Assembly: GCA_023213395.1 (NCBI GenBank)
Contig: CM041465.1
Location: forward strand, 38,261,741-38,325,740
DNA length: 64,000 nucleotides
DNA from: Cycas panzhihuaensis
Lineage: Eukaryota > Cycadophyta
Direction: 5' to 3'
Shown here one piece after another: positions 52,536 through 63,437 of the stretch (position 1 is its first letter; every line of letters begins with the position of its first letter). Below the pieces are notes generated by a model. The model did no database searches and had not been told where the DNA came from. It was given only the letters and a program-made list of their open reading frames with translations. The position numbers were made by a program, and so were the translations under genes.

Positions 52536-52987
52536 TATTACATTCCCAATTTCTCTCCTACTTGGTCCAATCGTGGCCTGTCTTCTCGCTGACTTCATAT
52601 TAGGTTCAGTCTCAGTGAACTGTCTCTTTTCTGGCCGACTTTCTTTTGAAGATTAAATGTCTCTATATATAGGGGTTGGAGTCCCCATTCCAAATCATTA
52701 GGTGGTTGTGTTCTTTGAGCATAAACTCGGCTTTTAGGGCTGCAATTAGCTTTCTCATTTGGGCTACAATTTCTGGAGGTAACCTCACATCGAAGAGGGT
52801 TGGCCATCTCAAGCACGATATTGGGTGAATCGAGCATATTCTAAGCAGTATTGGCTAGCCCTGCGGATTGCATTACTTGTCTATTTTGACTGGTATATTT
52901 ACTATTTTTGTACTTTTGTTACTATTAGTAACTTTTTAGTAGACTTTTTGGGATTCCGCGAGTGATAGAAGAAAGTGTTCGCTTCCA
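52536..52987 (+). repeat. G2 5' LTR
   Basis: It starts TATTACATTCCC (TG mutated to TA; the 3' copy has TGTTACATTCCC) and ends GCTTCCA. TATATATA at about 52663-52671 is the likely promoter. Confidence 0.9.
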
Positions 52988-52988
52988 G

Positions 52989-53287
52989 TGGTATCGGAGC
53001 TTCGTTTCGAAACGAGAATCCAAAGATAATTTGAACAAATTCGACCAAATTCCCTCCCCCCCCCCCCAAGGACATAACTAAGGTCAAGGAAAAGCCTCAT
53101 CTCAAACAAAATGGTGAACTGCCAAACAACAATAACAAAAGCAAAAGGAAGCAGGATAGAAGAAGTATTATCCCACTTATCGTTTGAACTTATCACTTCA
53201 ATGAAAAGCATCGAGGTTTTGTTCGAAACTTCAAATAAGAAGTTGGATCTATAAGAAGGAGAGTCAACAACAGAGAAACATCAAGAC
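52989..53287 (+). other. G2 primer-binding site and leader
   Basis: TGGTATCGGAGC at 52989-53000 is one or two bases from the initiator-Met consensus. TTCGTTTCGAAACGAG, an almost perfect palindrome, follows at 53001-53016 as in G0. A run of 12 C lies at 53056-53067. Gag begins at 53288. Confidence 0.85.
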
Positions 53288-54164
53288 ATGGAAGAATTCA
53301 AAGAAGAATCCCCAGATCAAGGTAACCAGGGGAACGGACAACAAAAGAACTTAAGAAGATTTAGGGGTTTTACCTACGAACGACGGAATCAGAGGAGTTC
53401 CCAATCAGATCAAGGTCTTAGGGGAACCAAATTTACATTGGAAAAATTTGATCCAGAAAGATTGAGGAACATCCGTAGTTGGTTACTACAAATGGAAACA
53501 TACTTCCAAGTATATGAACTATTGGATAAGGAAAAGATATCGACAACATCTCTACATTTGTATGGAAGGGCATTAGAGTGGTTTTATTGGTGGCAAAAGA
53601 ACAACTTGGGCCATCCAGAATCATGGGATCATCTGAAAGTAAGATTAATTAAACAGTACGGAGATTCATGGAACACTGACTATTTTGCTTAATTAACAAG
53701 TTTAAGAATACACCGAGCAATTCCAGATGCTTCAATGTCTAATACCAGAATGAATACCAACAGAATACATTCTGGAGACATACATCAATGGATTAAAAGA
53801 AACAATTAGGTTTCGCGTTAAGAATATGAACCCCTCAAACATTCATGAGGCAATCCGATATGCAAAGAACATAGAAGCAGAATTCAGAGAGCATAGGTCT
53901 ATCTATTTGCGCAGAACTGAATCATATCAGCAACAGGGATCCAATCCAAATTGGACTAGATCAGGCACAAAAGCAAACCCCCCAGTAGCAATAAAAGACA
54001 CGAACGAAACAAGCAAAGTTGAACATCTCAAAAAGGGGACCTGCTTTAAATGTGGAGGAAAGTGGAATAAAGAACACCAATGTTCCGCAAAGAAGGTATT
54101 CATGATCAGTAATGATGAAATAGAAATACCAGAAGAAGAACAGGAAGAAGTAAATCAGACCTAA
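53288..54164 (+). pseudogene. gag: G2 gag
   Basis: The open stretch 53288-53692 contains FTLEKFDPERLRNIRSWLLQ and WFYWWQKNN, the gag core. A frameshift near 53690-53820 leads to 53826-54164 with IHEAIRYAKNIEAEFREHRS and the knuckle CFKCGGKWNKEHQC near 54043-54084. It matches G0 gag. The acidic end (IEIPEEEQEEVNQT) stops at 54164. Confidence 0.88.
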
Positions 54165-54556
54165 GAAGAGGAAGCAGACGTAGATGAACTTTTAGAAGTT
54201 GATACTGAGAATATTCAAATCTCACTACAAGCCGTAATGGGACAAAGTGTTACACCCCAAATCCTTAGGTTCTAAGGGATTATCAAAGGAGCTCCAGTTG
54301 CCATACTTGTGGATAGCAGCAACAGACATAACTTTATCAACAGGGCCACAACAAAGAAGTTAGGACTAAAAATACAATCTTTGAATACTTTTCAAGTATC
54401 CATAGAGGTTACTGTCAGAAGGTAAATCTCCAAATTGGAGACTATTCAGTAAATACATGTATGTTTGCAATGCCTATAGGAGGAGTAGATGCAATCTTGG
54501 GAATTCAGTGGTTATAGACCTTGGGTAATATAGTTACCAACTATATGACCTGATTC
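54165..54556 (+). pseudogene. G2 protease
   Basis: APVAILVDSSNRHNFINRAT near 54290-54350 matches the gypsy retropepsin box in which DSGS is expected; here the Gly is Ser. AIGGVDAILGIQWL-like text near 54475-54515 is the second conserved strand. Stops are frequent. Confidence 0.75.
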
Positions 54557-55640
54557 ATGTGTTTTTATCAGAAAGGGCGCAAATATAGATTACAAGCACC
54601 GCCCACACCTCCAGTGCAACTGGTATCTTCGCATCGCATGGAAAAAATATTGAAGAAGAATCCATTGGCATACATATTGACTTGTTATAAGATAGCGATA
54701 GAAGATGTACCAATAGAGGTACAAAAGATCATAGACGGGCATAGAGTGATATTTGAAGAACCCCAGGGACTTCCCCCACAACGGGATTATCAACACTCCA
54801 TTGAGCTAGTACCAGGAGCAAATTCAGTAAATATTTGACCATACAAGCACCCCTATCATCTGAAAAGAGAAATTGAAAACATCATAAGGGAATTATTAAG
54901 TCAAGGATACATCACAACGAGTTCAAGCCCATTTGCATCACTGGTTGTGGTTAATCCAAAAAAAGATGGATCATATAGGATATGTGTAGATTATCGAGGG
55001 TTGAACAAATTAATGGTAAAGAATTGTTATCTATCCCACAGATAAATGATTTATTAGACGAAATACATAAAGTACGGTATTTCTCAAAAATTGACTTACG
55101 ATTAGGCTATTATCAAATTTGTATCAGAGAGGAAGATATATACAAAACAACTTTTTGTATGTATGAGGGACTATTTGAGTTTAAAGTCATGCCGTTTGGG
55201 TTGACAAATGCCCCGGCAACTTTTCAGAGCACTATGAATTCAATTCTTAAACCACTTTGTGGAAATTTGTGCTAGTCTTCTTCGATGACATTCTGATTTA
55301 TAGTAAAACATGGGAAGAGCATCTAGACCATATCAAAGCAGTACTACAAATCCTGCAATCTAATCAATTCTATGCAAATCAAAAGAAATGCACATTCGGA
55401 AAAGAAACACTGGAATATTTAGGCCATGTTATCACAAAGGAAGGGACAAAAATAGATCCGAAAAAGATTCGGGTCATTATTAATTGCCCAGTACCAAAAA
55501 ATGTGTCAGGAGTAAGGAGTTTCCTAGGAGTAGTAGGATTTCTTCGAAAATTTATAAAGGGGTATGCTCACATTGCATCCCTATTAACGGACCTTACAAA
55601 AAAGGATGCTTTTGTATAGAATCCACAAGCAAAAAGTGCC
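54557..55640 (+). pseudogene. G2 reverse transcriptase
   Basis: GLPPQRDYQHSIELVPGANS near 54770-54825 is the pre-RT entry. Then come [32 protein letters not shown], and [14 protein letters not shown] near 55187-55225. After a frame change at about 55257 the box VFFDDILIYSKTWEEHL follows, with the catalytic FFDD intact. LGHVITKEGTKIDPKKIRVI and FLRKFIKGYAHIASLLTDLT close the thumb/connection. Main breaks are at 54839 and 55257. Confidence 0.9.
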
Positions 55641-56115
55641 TTCAAAGAACTCAAGAAAGCAATAGTCACAGCTCCAGTTCTAGCAACACCAGAGTTTTCA
55701 CAACCGTTCATTTTGGAATACGACGCCTGTGATTCGAATAGGGCGATTAATTCAAAATGAACGACCTATTGCTTATGAAAGTAGAAAATTAAATAATAGG
55801 GAGAAGCTCAAACCTATTTACGCCAAAGAAATGTTGGCAATCATGCATGCCATACACCAATGGCAGCAATACTTATTAGGGAATAAGTTTATAGTTCAGA
55901 CAGATCACGATAGTCTTAAATATTTCTTAAACCAGAAGACTCTATTAGACGAACAATAGAAATGGGTCAGCAAGCTTCAAACATTTGATTTCATTATAGT
56001 ATATAAGAAGGGTAAAGAAAATGTCATTGCAGATGCCCTTTCAAGACTACCTAGGGACAATAATGAAGAAGTGTCATTGATAGCAATATCAATAGCCACA
56101 CCCAGTTGGACTTGA
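55641..56115 (+). pseudogene. G2 RNase H
   Basis: FILEYDACDSN near 55710 is the active-site strand. The open part 55729-55959 has RPIAYESRKLNNREKLKPIY, AKEMLAIMHAIHQWQQYLLG and IVQTDHDSLKYFLNQK. After a stop, [20 protein letters not shown] completes the domain near 56035. Confidence 0.88.
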
Positions 56116-57515
56116 GAGTTGATCAAGGAATATAAGAGCGATTCACTTTCACAAAAGATATTAGAAGGACCAAAAGCCTTCCAAGTTCGAATTACAAGGA
56201 GAATTAATTCTGAGAAAGGGGAAGATATTTATCCTGATGGGTTCTAAAGTAAAGAAGGCCATATTAGAAGAAGCTCACTTAGTGCCAACAACAGGACATA
56301 CAGGAATAGATAAAACATACCGGAAGATACAGAATTCTTTTTATTGGAAGGGAATAAAAGGATGTCCTCAACTATGTCTTTGAATGCGATTCGTGCCAAC
56401 AAAACAAGAATGAATGCGTAAAGAGTCTAGAATTACTTCAACCATTACCTATTCCACATCAAAAGTAGGAAGAAATCTCAATGGACTTTATCATGGGACT
56501 CCCACGGTCTGAAGGGAAAAATGCCATCTTTGTAGTTGTAAATAGGTTAACCAAATAACGCATTTTAGGGGCACACAATCAACGACTAAAGCAAGTCAAA
56601 TAGCAAAGATATACGTGAAGGAGATACATTGTTTGCATGGGCTTCCCAAAATTATAGTTAGTGATCGGGATCCAAAGTTCACAAGCCATTTTTGGCAAGA
56701 TTTGTTCAAATTAGCGGGAACAAAATTAAATATGAGTACATCCTACAAACCGCAATCAGATGGACAGATAGAAGCAGTCAACAAGTGCTTAGAAGGATAT
56801 TTAAGGAACTTTTCTTTTGATAAGCAAACTCAATAGCATTGATGGCTCCATTTGGCTGAATGGTGGTACAATGCCACTTACCACTCGACAAAAAAAATGA
56901 CACCTTTCCAAGCATTATATGGGTATGAGCCACCATCTATACTCTCATGGATAAAAGTATTGCAGGTGCAAGAAGTACGCGAACAACAAGAACAAATGGA
57001 GCAAACAATGAGGATTTTAAAAGACAATTTAAAAAGAGCACAAATCAGAATGAAACAGCAAGCTGATACCAAAAGATCTAAAAGGAGTTTCATAGTTGCA
57101 GACTGGGTCTTTCTAAGACTCCAAATTTATAAGCAATCATCAATGAAACAAACAAATAGACAAAAATTGGCACCACGATTCTTCGGACCTTATCAAATTA
57201 CTAGGAAAATTGGGGAAGTAGCTTACCAACTAGCATTACCACCAAGAAGCAAGATACACAATGTTTTTCATGTATCTTGCCTTAAGAAGAAGGTAGGGGA
57301 AAATGTAACCCCTCAAACAATAGTCTTTGAGTTAGATGAAGAAGGAAAGATTATCTTTGAACCACAAGGGATTTTACAAATAACAACAAAAGAATTATGA
57401 TCCAGGAAGGTCAAAGAATACCTCATTAAGTTGAAGACTTTAGATTTAGACGATGCTATGTGGGAATCAGAAGAATGGATGCAACAACATCCAAATCTAC
57501 CCATGCTTTGAGGTC
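56116..57515 (+). pseudogene. G2 integrase
   Basis: The zinc finger is weak (GHTGIDKTY near 56300 and CDSC near 56383). The core has SMDFIMGLP near 56480, ISDRDPKF-type VSDRDPKFTSHFWQDL near 56657-56705 and KPQSDGQIEAVNKCLEGYLR near 56750-56805, so all three catalytic residues are present. From 56852 the C-terminal domain reads PFQALYGYEPPSI, LAPRFFGPYQITRKIGEVAY and HNVFHVSCLKKKVGENV, then VKEYLIKLKTLDLDDAMWES, a chromo-like end. Stops occur near 56837 and 57398. Confidence 0.9.
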
Positions 57516-57541
57516 AAAGCATATTTTAGAGGGGAGGGACT

Positions 57542-57990
57542 TGTTACATTCCCAATTTCTCTCCTACTTGGTCTAGTCATGGCCTGTCTTCTGGCCGACT
57601 TCATATTAGGTTCGCCTCAAGAATTGTCTCTTTTCTGGCTGACTTCCTTTTGAAGATTAAATGTCTCTATATATAGGGGTTGGAGTCCCCATTCCAAATC
57701 ATCATGTGGTTGTGTTCTTTAAGCATAAACTCGGCTTTTAGGGTTGCAATTAGCTCGCCCATTTGGGCTACAATTTCTGGAAGTAACCTCGCCTCGAAGA
57801 GGGTTGGCCATCTCAAACACGATATTGGGTGAATCGAGCATATTCTAAGCAGTATTGGCTAGCCCTGCGGATTGTATTACTTGTCCATTTTGACTGGTAT
57901 ATTTACTATTTTTGTACTTTTGTTACTATTAGTAACTTCTCAGTAGACGTTTTGCGATTCTGTGAGTGATAGAGGAAAGTGCTTGTTTCA
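57542..57990 (+). repeat. G2 3' LTR with polypurine tract
   Basis: TGTTACATTCCC follows AGAGGGGAGGGACT at 57528-57541. The TATA box at about 57668-57675 is unchanged. It ends TTTCA, then the TCTTA duplication. Confidence 0.93.
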
Positions 57991-59533
57991 TCTTATGTCT
58001 TGTTTTGGTGGATTTTCTCTCCAAGATACAATCCTTCTTGAGAGGCCCCTCACTCTCCAAATACAAGTCATCAACTAAAGGTAAAGTGAATTGGTCCTGC
58101 TCCTCATCTAGCATGGAGGGCTCAAAGAGTTTCAAATATTCAACATTTACTACTGAATATATTTGCATATAAGGTGGAAGATCAAGTTGGAAAGCATTGC
58201 CGCCTACTTTTCTCAAAATCTTGAATGGTCCATACCTTATAGGTTTGAGTTTCTTGCCTTCCCCTTTCAACCTCTCCTTGCTCAAGTATAATCATACCAA
58301 ATCTCCTTCTTGAAAAGTACACTCTTGCCTATACTTGTCATGTCTTTCCTTGTACATTTCTTGAGTCCTTAGAAGTTGATCATGTATTTCTTTGTGGACT
58401 CTTTAGATCTTCTCCAAGTATCTTAAAGCCTTGTCATGCCCCTCCTCTTTGGTGGATCCTTCCTTAGCTTGCATGGAAAACACTGAGTCAAATGGACTTT
58501 GAGGCAAGTATCCCAAACAAACTTCAAAAGGTGCTTTAGAGTGCGATGCATGCATTGCCCTATTAAATGCAAACTGTAGAAAAGCCAATGATTTATCCCA
58601 AGTCTTTGGATGCTTGGAATTGTATCCCCTCAACAAATGTACCAATGTTCTATTCACTACTACAGTTTGTCCATCTATTTGACGATGGAAACTTGTACTT
58701 CTCTTTAATTTGGTATCCATCATCTCCCATAGTGTTTTTCAAAATGATGAAAGGAATCGAGTGTCTCGATCTGAAATGATGGAAGAAGGCAAGCCAAAAT
58801 TTTTCCATACATGCTCAAAGAACAACTCAGCTGCCCTTGCTCCTATGATTGTCTTCTTACAAGGTATTAAACATATCATCTTGCTAAACCTATCTACAAC
58901 AACAAAGAGATAGTCATGTCCCTTCCTAGTCATGGGAAGTCCCCCTAAGAAATCTATGGAGATACTTTCCCAAGGCCTAGTGGGAATAGGTAGTGGTGTA
59001 TCCAATCCTAATTTTCTAGTAGAAGGCTTAGAAGTATTACACATTACACATCCTTCTACATATTTGCTTACATCATTTTGCATCTTTGGCCATATAACAT
59101 ATCTTCTCAAGTTTGCTAAAGTCTTCTCTATACCAAAGTGACCAGCTACTTTAGAAGTATGGGCTTCTTTAAGCCACTTGATCTTGTCTCCTTTTGATAG
59201 AACATAGAGCTCCTCCCCTTTGAAAAGTAGACCATCCTTCCAAGTAAGTTGGGAAACTCTTCCTTTCGCTAGGTTCTCCAATTCTTCCTTCAAGACTTCA
59301 TTTTCATGGTACAAGTCTTTGTACTCTTCATGATGCATTGGCTCCACCTGCAAACTCACAAGAGAACTACAAATAAAAGAAGAAGAAGAAGAAATGGAAC
59401 AAGGTGGTCTATATAACATATCAACAATTTTGTTAGTAGACCCTTTTTTGTACTTAATTACAATATTGAATTGCTGTAAATAACTTATCCACTTCAAATG
59501 TCTTGCTTGCTGTAATTTACTTTGAGTTTGCAA
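57991..59533 (-). pseudogene. G3 integrase and pol end
   Basis: 59533-58739 starts in the RNase H tail (HLKWISYLQQFNIVIKYKKG) and has the finger HTSKVAGHFGIEKTLANLRR and CVMCNTSKPSTRK, with catalytic Asp in SIDFLGGLP and ISDRDTRF. After a break, 58723-58403 has the third block as IDGQTVVVNRTL, where the catalytic Glu is Val. 58285 onward is the GPF domain (RYGPFKILRKVGGNAFQLDL), then NVEYLKLFEP up to the G2 insertion. Confidence 0.87.
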
Positions 59534-60070
59534 AAATTGAAGAGGCTTATGATCGATATGAACTACAACCTCTTTTCCAAGTACGTAGGACCTCTAATGC
59601 TTGCAAGCTTGATGTAGTGCTAACATTTCTCGATCATATGTTGGGTAGTTTTTCACTTGAGGCATGAAGACTTCTGAATGGTAAGCAATAGGCTTCCCAT
59701 CTTGAATAAGGACAACTCCCATTGCATTTCCACTTGCATCAGCTTCTACTTCAAAAGGCCTTTCCAAATTTGGCATTGCCAAAATCAGTGCTTCACAAAT
59801 TTTCTTCTCCAAAAGAAGAAAAGTTTCTTCCTCCTTGGAACCTTAAGCAAACTTTTTATTAACTTTTGTCAATCCATGTAGAGGTGTTGCAACCTGTTAG
59901 AAATGAAGAATAAACTTTCTCAAGTATTGACAAGCTCCTAAAAAACTTCTCACCTCCGTGGTGTTGGTTGTCCTAGGTCATTTGAGGATGGCTTGAGTCT
60001 TGAGTGGATCGATGTTCAACTTTCCTCCTCCAACCACAAAGCCCAAGAAGACCAAGTTCTCCTTGCAAAA
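59534..60070 (-). pseudogene. G3 RNase H
   Basis: 59812-59594 reads LERPFEVEADASGNAMGVVL and KPIAYHSEVFMPQVKNYPTY, the RNase H active-site region. The connection between RT and RNase H (60070-59820) has several frame breaks. Confidence 0.85.
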
Positions 60071-60605
60071 TTAGCATTTCTTCACATTAAGCTTCAAATG
60101 ATGCTTAGCCAAAGTCTTCAAAACTTCTTCTATGTGTTGCAAATGTTCCTCCCATGTGTTGCTAAAAATCAAAATGTCATTAAGATAGACAACAATAAAA
60201 TTATCCAAGCAAGGGTTTAACACTTCATTCATTAGCCTCATGAATGTTGTAGGAGCATTACACAATGCGAAAGGCATAACCATCCATTCAAAGAGTCCTT
60301 GCTTTGTTTTGAAGGTTGTCTTCCATGTGTCCTCCTCTTTGACCCTAACTTGGTGATAACCAGTTTTCAAATCCAACTTAGTAAAATAACAAGCATGCTG
60401 AATTTGATCAAGCAAATCATCTATGTGAGGCAAGGAGTAGCGATTTTTAATTGTGATTTTATTCAAAGCATGAAAGTCTACACACATTCTCCATCCTCCA
60501 TCCTTCTTGGGCACCAAGAGAATTAGTGACCCACAAGGTGAACATGAAGGTCTTATGACCCCTTGATCAAGCAACTCCTCAACTTGCCTCTTTCTCATTC
60601 TCTAC
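60071..60605 (-). pseudogene. G3 reverse transcriptase (YLND)
   Basis: 175 codons are open on the minus strand: [80 protein letters not shown] and [20 protein letters not shown]. The catalytic box is YLND where YLDD is expected, so one of the two metal-binding Asp residues is lost even though the frame is open. Confidence 0.9.
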
Positions 60606-61270
60606 AATGGAGTGCTTATACAAAGCAACATTAGGCAATTGTGCATCTCCTGCAAGAGTGATTTCATGCTCTATCTTTCTCTTTGGCGGTATCCCATCAA
60701 CATGCTGAAATAAAATGTCATACATTGTCTTCAACTCTTCAATTTGTTGCATTTGTTTAGGTGATATAAGAAAAGTGTGAGTAGAAGGGCCTCCTTTATC
60801 TCTTGGCTTTTCTTTGCTCCTTACCATTAAGATGATAAATTTGCCACATGCATTGATCATCCTTTTTGCTTGAATGGCTGAAATTAATATTAGCTTGTCC
60901 AAGTGCTTCTTTGTAGCCTTTATGATGAAGCCCTTGTTATCCTTCATCAACTGGTACTTTCTCTTCCTTTGATAGAAGAGTGCATTTCGATCCCACAAGT
61001 AGGGACTCCCAAGTACAACATTGCACACATCTAATGGTACATCACATATCACTTCATCAACAAAAGCATCAGTGATGGAAAATTTAAGTGTACATTGCTT
61101 TGATATTTGCATTTCCACATCTTTATGGATCCAACCGGGAGGATATGGGTGAGGGTGAGGAGCAGTTACCAACCCAAGGCTCTTCACCAAATTTTTTAAG
61201 ATCAAATTCTTTTAGCTCCCCGTATCTATAATGGCACCAATAACCTTATTTCCTACTTGAAGCTTCAAGT
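60579..61270 (-). pseudogene. G3 protease
   Basis: IGAIIDTGS near 61235-61210 is the retropepsin box, immediately followed by a stop codon. The reading then stays open (ILKNLVKSLGLVTAPHPHPY, ITDAFVDEVICDVPLDVCNV, LGSPYLWDRNA) for over 200 codons to 60579 and includes the RT entry GIPPKRKIEHEITLAGDAQL. Confidence 0.82.
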
Positions 61271-61293
61271 GAAATAATTCCTCCCTTATAGCA

Positions 61294-62340
61294 TCATCTC
61301 CATAATTTGTAAGTAGAGTAACCTTCTCTTCTTCTCTCACTTTGAAGCTCCACCTCAGAAAGTAGTGCTTTCCCTTTTTCCTTCTTTCTTGATTCCATGT
61401 CCTTAATATGCTTTGGCTTTAGCTCCAGATGCAACTTCCAACACGTTGCTGCAACATATCCACTAATATCACAATGCTCACAATAGTTAGAACTTTGAAC
61501 AAAATTAGTTCTTTTCTTCTTTCCTTCTTGCCTTTTAGATGAGTGTAATTTAGAATGTTTTTCATGCTTATTAGTAGTAGAAGTAGAATCTTTGGACATG
61601 AATGTAGGTTTCTTGCTTTTACTTTCTATTGCAATAGCCATTTTACTTGCTTCTCCAATGGATTGATCCTTAAAAAGCCTTAGTTCCTTCCTTATGTAAT
61701 CATGTAATCCTCCAATGAATTTCATAAGAGTGCTATGTTCATCCATATTAATACCAAGTAACATACCATGCTTGAAAAATAAAAAAGTATAGTCTTGGGC
61801 ACATACACCTCTCCCTTGGCGTAAATATTGCCAAGTGACTCAGTGGTCTTCCTCATGACCTATGGGGTAGTATTGCTTCTTTATTACTTTCTTAAAATCC
61901 ATTCAAGAAAAAGAAGATACATCATGAGTCTTCAAATATGCATTCCACCATCTCAATGCATGTTTGCACAACTTAAGCCTAGCAAATGAAATCTTTTGAG
62001 CATTACTATAAGCACAAATTGTGAAGTAGGTTTCAAGTTGATCCAACCAATGGTCCAACTTTTCAGCATTTACCTCTCCATCATAAGTTGGAATGTCCAA
62101 CTTTGCCTCCACCTTGAAGGGTTGATGAGATGAAGTACCCTTGCGTTCTTCAAATGAGTGTTTTAAGGTCTCCTCCTCTTCTTCTTCATGGTTGTGGTCA
62201 TCCGTGGATCCTCCTTCAACTTCCTTCTCTTTGCCTTTACCCTTGACTAGAGGTACAAGTTAGGTCATCATTTGCATCAAAACTTCTACATTCTTCTCAA
62301 GCTTCTCAAATCTGATTTCTCCATCTTCTTTTTCATCCAT
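61294..62340 (-). pseudogene. gag: G3 gag
   Basis: The start ATG 62340-62338 (MDEKEDGEIRFEKLEKNVEV) is followed by a stop at about 62260. LDIPTYDGEVNAEKLDHWLD and LKLCKHALRWWNAYL lie at 62112-61903, the gag core. 61764-61294 carries MDEHSTLMKFIGGLHDYIRK and the knuckle CEHCDISGYVAATC, in which His is replaced by Tyr. Frame breaks lie near 61900 and 61770. Confidence 0.85.
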
Positions 62341-62474
62341 GGTGTTTGGATTCTTTCTTTGTCTTCTTGGTGATTGCAACACAAGAAAAGCTTCTCCTTT
62401 CTTTTGATATCCTTTCCTTGTTTGTACCATTCAAGTCCCTACAACAAAGATCACATGCTCGGATACCAAAAATG
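62341..62474 (-). other. G3 leader and primer-binding site
   Basis: The minus strand reads TTTGGTATCCGAGCATGTG from about 62472, a near-consensus initiator-Met PBS. The leader to gag is only about 110 bp, much shorter than in the copia elements. Confidence 0.8.
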
Positions 62475-63437
62475 TGATTTCAAAGTGGAGTGTAATTGGT
62501 GGAGAAATCAATTACCAATATTTTTCCTTGAGATCCTAGGGTGTTAGTGTAAAATTTTCAATAATGTCAATAAAAGAGTGAGCCCATAAAAATGATGCTC
62601 TACACCAACTTTTGCATACTTGCCATTACTCCAAGGTAAGAAGAATGATATTTTTATTAAGCTAGAAAAACCTTAATTTAATGGTGGAGAAAAAAAACTA
62701 GCAAAGAATAGGCAAGTTACAATGAAGAAATGATACAACAATACCCAAGGGGCCTTCAACTTCCCAAGACTCCTTCAATGAAACTCCCACTCTCCAAAAT
62801 GGATGCTTGAAGTGTTGAAATTTGCCTCCTCTATGGTCTCCAACACCTTTCAAGTGCTACCTCAATGTTGCTCCCAAGTCAAGTGTCTCCCACACACAAG
62901 AACCAAGTCTCTAACATCGAAAATGAGCTCAAGAGGGCTTAATTTATAAAAGGAAATCCATCAACAACCAAAATGCATGTTTTTCAAGTGGCATTTATGC
63001 AAGTCCAATCACCAACAACCAAAATGCATGTTATCCAAGTGTCATTTATGTAAGTCTAAAAAGTTGCGGCAAGGTAGCTAGGGCTAACAAACTCCAATTA
63101 AGCTCAAATTTGGTACACGTATAGGTACATATGTCCCCTTTATGTCCTCAAAATTTTAGCTCATTTGGATATCATTTGCCCCCATTTTCACCAATTTAAA
63201 CATAGTATGTACTTGTTATTTTTCTATTAGCCATAGGAGCTATTTTCTACAAAACAAAGCTTGCCATCTAGTCAAATGATATTTTTTGATTCCTACCTTT
63301 TATACACGTGTAGTGGGGTTTGTCTTCCTTCCCATAAAATTTCACATTATTTTGACACCATTTGGTAATATTTCTTTTAGTTGTGCCAATGCCTATCATT
63401 TTTTGCTTCCTATAGACATAAGGTAGATAGTCCTGCA
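62475..63437 (-). repeat. G3 5' LTR (about 963 bp)
   Basis: It is uninterrupted and matches the two 3' LTR pieces. On the minus strand it starts TGCAGGACTATC at 63437. A TATA-like TTTATAAA lies at about 62943-62950. Two copies of ccaaaatgcatgtt(atcc/tttc)aagt lie 53 bp apart, at about 62968 and 63021, and are present in both LTRs. Confidence 0.87.

Larger units (their letters stand above)
52536..57990 (+). mobile_element. G2: full-length Ty3/gypsy element inserted in G3 pol
   Basis: LTRs 52536-52987 and 57542-57990 are flanked by a perfect TCTTA (52531-52535 and 57991-57995). The PBS, polypurine tract and full gypsy order gag, protease, RT, RNase H, integrase are present. Length is 5.45 kb, normal for this group. 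About ten stops or frameshifts split the polyprotein. Confidence 0.93.
44898..63437 (-). mobile_element. G3: Ty3/gypsy element interrupted by C4 and G2
   Basis: The 5' LTR (62475-63437) and the split 3' LTR (44898-45740 plus 52303-52420) match along their whole length. Gag, protease, RT, RNase H and integrase follow on the minus strand in gypsy order, with an initiator-Met PBS next to the 5' LTR. No clear target duplication is visible at the two ends. C4 sits inside the 3' LTR and G2 inside the last codons of pol. RT and integrase active sites are mutated. Confidence 0.85.

Noticed and set aside
52595-52837. Minus ORF of 80 codons
   Set aside because: Lies wholly inside the G2 5' LTR; a chance ORF in a noncoding repeat.
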